This document shows, piece after piece, positions 16,001-17,666 of a DNA stretch of 17,666 nucleotides. Both the position numbers and the translations under genes were made by a program. Position 1 is the first letter of the stretch; each line of letters opens with the position of its first letter. The notes below the pieces were generated by a model. It made no database searches. It saw only the letters and a list, made by a program, of their open reading frames with translations, and was not told where the DNA came from. Origin of the DNA: Flavobacteriales bacterium (GTDB lineage Bacteria > Bacteroidota > Bacteroidia > Flavobacteriales_D > Sanyastnellaceae); NCBI GenBank assembly GCA_027488055.1, contig JAIYCK010000399.1:1-17666 (forward strand), written 5' to 3'.

Positions 16001-16811
16001 TATTAAATCCAGACTCGTTGTAATAAAGGTGATTGCTTGCGCTCGCAGCAAGGCCATATTTCACAGCCAAATAGGTATGAATCTGATCTTTTTCAAGTGT
16101 TGTAAGTAAGCGATTATAAATGATGATTTCATTGATATAACCGGTAAACCCAGCGCTATTGCTGCCTCGACCAATCTGACCCACGCCCGATTGTGCGGTC
16201 ATACTGCCACCAGAACCAGTCCGTGTATAATTCGTGCCATTGTTGGTGAGTGTCAATGTGCTCGTTGCTGCTGTCGAATATTCGGCCAACATGGATACAG
16301 CAGGTTCAGCACTTCCTGCATACACAGGAATCGTCAATCGGTTGTTACCCGTAGGCAATGTGAGGTTGGCTTGGGAACTTTGACGATAACCCAAGGCCAT
16401 ATTGCTATTGGTAGAAACACCAGGATAAATTCCAATGAAGTAATTAAAAATGTTTGTATTGGCACGCTGTGTTACAGCAAATACAGTGAATTCACTGTTG
16501 GCAATCGTACTCAAATCAATGTTCAAATAACGCGAACCGCCATTCGTATAAATACCTGGCATGCCGTTGATCACGTTGCTATAATAATGAGGTTGCTTGC
16601 TTGATGTCGGCATCGAAGCATGGTAGCCATTGCCGCTTTGGTCTTGCCAAGTGGCCACCGTAGCGCCATCGGTAGTGGTGGAAGTGCCTGCATCGGCTTT
16701 GAGCCAAATTTGCAGACCTGAACTGACGCCTCCGGGTGTTTGTGCCCATGTGAAAACACACATAGTGGCAGCAAAAACAGCGCAGGCAAACTTTTGAATC
16801 TCTCTTTTCAT
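13014..16811 (-). CDS. Large secreted LamG/SprB-repeat/PKD surface protein, probable T9SS cargo
   Basis: The product has 1265 residues. The signal peptide covers about 1-23 (cleavage near WAQ-TPGG). Residues 30-245 form a LamG/concanavalin-like domain (GLQIWLKADAG, WQDQSGNGYHA, FTGYINEIIIYNR). About 250-420 matches what I recall as DUF8202 in Bacteroidota (KYGLAAS, FNNDIFGIGKDL, DYLIFGNN). About 440-600 is a repeat-rich beta region leading into GWINLCSPVQSKTLQDWNDD, a conserved segment of such surface proteins. About 1020-1090 has a SprB-type repeat (ATCANSKDGHIEVEILGGTG, GVYTLFVRDQNGC), preceded by a more degenerate copy. A PKD domain follows (about 1095-1180, YQWNFGD). The last 80 residues contain LRISAYNVLGQQI, typical of type A sorting domains, but the usual PNP motif before it is absent. 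Inferred role: exported, glycan- or surface-binding protein. No catalytic residues are evident. Confidence 0.88.
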   Translation of the reverse strand: MKREIQKFACAVFAATMCVFTWAQTPGGVSSGLQIWLKADAGTSTTTDGATVATWQDQSGNGYHASMPTSSKQPHYYSNVINGMPGIYTNGGSRYLNIDLSTIANSEFTVFAVTQRANTNIFNYFIGIYPGVSTNSNMALGYRQSSQANLTLPTGNNRLTIPVYAGSAEPAVSMLAEYSTAATSTLTLTNNGTNYTRTGSGGSMTAQSGVGQIGRGSNSAGFTGYINEIIIYNRLLTTLEKDQIHTYLAVKYGLAASASNHLYYNESGFNNDIFGIGKDLASQGLHVTTSNSVSADDIMEVRTPSSLDDGDYLIFGNNNGASTFAAHAGSNCLYSSKLSRTWKCNRVNDPGTVSLRFDMTGITGFSSDKLALVIDTDGDGIDDETAITGLYSAPYFEVSNLSIADGAQIYLVQQDVTWYAIASGNASGAIWSTSLAGPPQAITTFCPNSQIIVRPGISVTNDWANLECKNLTIDATGIWNAGSGTTTITENMTVNGTLNAQTSTFVFAGAQAQTLNGTNLVNFNHATLQNALGLTISSSLSGVHLRGYLNIVSGQLTTNNKLTLISDISGTGMIGPLSSGSILGDVTVQRYHAASNTGWINLCSPVQSKTLQDWNDDLTTTGFNGADIPPPYSFNNVQRYNETAPGGINSGYVGATDITNPIIANAGYFLYQPAGAMTIDVTGTIYSGDQTMPVTYTNTGNASADGWNMVANPYPCTIDWNDADWVKTNMNNAVYIFNAATGLYASYINGVSSNGGSRYIASSQSFFVVANAASPVLTAREGVKANINGTFRSVESAGSNLSLQLSGGGIVDEVVLHYTDAATARFEGTFDAFKLRSPMETAPYFAAISDDGYDLSVYSTARPTAEVLIPLRLEVGTSGTYTFTPIGLDAFAGGACVVLEDLLNGNQYPLREASPIELNLTAGTEQLRFQLRIGGASIATVSGAGCPGQNEGKVEFNAGKTKGLMIDWMASDATVVAQSKQIETSESIEGLAAGQYTALIHQNGVCGTTKAVFEIKQNEDLQALADVKPATCANSKDGHIEVEILGGTGVYELTWSDGHKSARHSGIGQGVYTLFVRDQNGCDKTFEFAVPVLSELAADFEMISNEFELINGAVEVGFYNTSFGAASYQWNFGDATILTAEENATHLFNQKGIFDVTLTAKNTDCQAQITKQVRIVSAKNQGNNLAAEVIGRLTEDGVELRFFFSGPHKLRISAYNVLGQQIIEPIVNVYQGETIHFSDRRYAANAIVEVLDLESGERAIIRMGN

Positions 16812-16925
16812 TGTTGAACTGGTTAGGTTTGCGAAAGGGTGTAAACCATTTCAGCCATTTTCTACGGAGATTCTACGACATGGTTGCGAAAAAACAGTTG
16901 CCAGTGCGAATTTTAACAAAAGCAA

Positions 16926-16950
16926 CAGGGCAACCACGAAGATTGCCCTG
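16926..16950 (-). terminator. Terminator-like hairpin within the leader of the LamG protein gene
   Basis: On the minus strand CAGGGCAA-(9 bases)-TTGCCCTG forms a perfect 8-bp stem, extendable by G-U pairs, followed by TTGCTTTTGTT. It lies about 115 bases upstream of the gene start, with no coding gene ahead of it on this strand. It could be an attenuator or the end of a small RNA. Confidence 0.45.
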
Positions 16951-17009
16951 CCTAACCTAACTTTAAACAAACATCACCAGGGGTGACGTTTACGTTTGAT
17001 ATTTTAAAT

Positions 17010-17022
17010 AACCCTGAGGGTT
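17010..17022. repeat. Near-perfect palindrome AACCCT-G-AGGGTT
   Basis: Six-base arms are exact complements around one central base. It lies about 150 bases before the recO start and about 200 bases before the LamG protein gene. It may be a small operator; there is no independent evidence. Confidence 0.35.
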
Positions 17023-17170
17023 TGATTTTAAATGCTTTTTCGTTTCGTTCAAAAATATCGATAAAAAAAGTATATTGTTCGAAACTAGAGCAAATGTAAC
17101 AAATTCTTTTCAGTCTGCCCAATTTTTTTTCAATAAATCACTCATTTTTACACTTCTTATCAAAAAGCCA

Positions 17171-17666
17171 TTGGATACCATCAAAGGAATCATTATCAAA
17201 GGGATACCTTATAAGGACAACGCCCAAATAGTTCGGATCTTTACCAAAGAACACGGATTGGCTACCTTTATGGTGCGCCTTGGCAACCCAAAGTCCTCCT
17301 CTTTGCGACACGTTTGCAGGGTCATGAACCTGGTGGAATTCGAAGCGCATATGCATGACGACAAAGATTTGCACCAACTGAAGCAATTGCGATTGGCCTA
17401 TCCTGTGAATACCATCCCATTCGACCCTAGCAAAAGTGCACTTGTGCTGTTTCTTGGTGAATTACTTGCCAAAACACTACCAGACAAATATTACAACAAG
17501 CCCCTATTTCAATTCATACACGATGCGATCTTGCTACTAGATGACTCCTATGAAATTCAGAATTTCCACCTCTGGTGTACAACCGAAATCATTCGACATT
17601 ATGGATTTTACCCCGAGCCTAATTCCTTAATGCCCGCACTTGTACACTTCGATCTTTTAGAAAACG
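17171..17666 (+). CDS. recO: DNA repair protein RecO, N-terminal part (cut by window edge)
   Basis: The frame is open to the end of the window (165 residues). It begins LDTIKGIIIKGIPYKDNAQI, then VRIFTKEHGLATFMV, matching the RecO N-terminal OB-fold (T-K-G-IVL, Y-E, IVRIFTxxxG). RLAYPVNTIPFDPSKSALVL is the Bacteroidota-type start of the helical domain, followed by FLGELLAKTL and NFHLW. RecO binds RecR and single-stranded DNA and helps load RecA in the RecFOR recombination pathway. There is no in-frame ATG upstream before the stop at 17015; a TTG at 17171 puts the start exactly where RecO proteins usually begin, five residues before the conserved Gly, with an A-rich stretch before it. I therefore take TTG as start. 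The C-terminus lies outside the window. Confidence 0.85.
   Translation, partial: MDTIKGIIIKGIPYKDNAQIVRIFTKEHGLATFMVRLGNPKSSSLRHVCRVMNLVEFEAHMHDDKDLHQLKQLRLAYPVNTIPFDPSKSALVLFLGELLAKTLPDKYYNKPLFQFIHDAILLLDDSYEIQNFHLWCTTEIIRHYGFYPEPNSLMPALVHFDLLEN

Larger units (their letters stand above)
16812..17170. other. Divergent intergenic region between the LamG protein gene and recO
   Basis: This 359-bp A/T-rich region must contain both promoters. It holds three inverted repeats (16926-16950, 16974-16986, 17010-17022), a tandem ACGTTT hexamer (16986-16997) and a direct repeat TTCTACG spaced by 11 bp (16860-16866 and 16871-16877). I see no exact -7 element. No ORF with a plausible start is present. 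Confidence 0.5.

Noticed and set aside
17138..17386. 82-codon minus-strand ORF at the beginning of recO
   Set aside because: It is antisense to sequence with clear RecO conservation.

Overview
The window looks like a chromosomal segment of a Bacteroidota bacterium, most likely of the order Flavobacteriales or a close relative. The evidence is two very large secreted proteins with the tandem-domain architecture and C-terminal sorting-type domains of type IX secretion (T9SS) cargo, an ExbB-ExbD-ExbD-TonB cluster with the long ExbD forms usual in that phylum, a RecO and a CvpA of Bacteroidota type, weak Shine-Dalgarno signals, and one exact TAnnTTTG promoter element. No rRNA, tRNA, CRISPR array, transposase or phage gene is visible.

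Layout: (1) 1-4150, minus strand: a metal-efflux operon. It reads from a small His/Cys-rich protein (3773-4150) into a CusA/CzcA-type RND pump (577-3717), then by a 4-bp ATGA overlap into a TolC/CusC-like outer-membrane protein that runs off the left edge. The periplasmic adaptor (CusB-like) is not in the window and probably lies beyond that edge. (2) 4239-7826, plus strand: a 1195-residue secreted modular protein, divergent from the efflux operon, with HYR-like, GCT-repeat, Cna-B/SdrD-like and Ig-like parts and a type A sorting domain. (3) 7827-8285: mostly non-coding, closed by a strong hairpin terminator. (4) 8286-11443, minus strand: exbB-exbD-exbD-tonB, an inner-membrane energy-transduction operon. 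(5) 11444-11786: a divergent intergenic region with a perfect inverted repeat and a possible small ORF. (6) 11787-12407: cvpA, plus strand. (7) 12498-12833: a small DUF3592-like membrane protein, minus strand. (8) 13014-16811, minus strand: a 1265-residue secreted LamG/SprB/PKD protein, ended by a hairpin terminator. (9) 16812-17170: intergenic, with several inverted repeats including a terminator-like hairpin inside the leader. (10) 17171 to the end: recO, plus strand, apparently with a TTG start and cut by the right edge.

Functionally the window combines envelope genes (metal efflux, TonB energisation, surface proteins) with a few housekeeping genes. The less ordinary observations are the His/Cys-rich protein heading the efflux operon with an apparently leaderless promoter, an HYR-like unit seemingly interrupted by another domain, a TonB with a predicted extra N-terminal membrane segment, and unexplained dyads upstream of exbB and of the LamG protein. 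I see no clear evidence of an entirely new multi-gene system.
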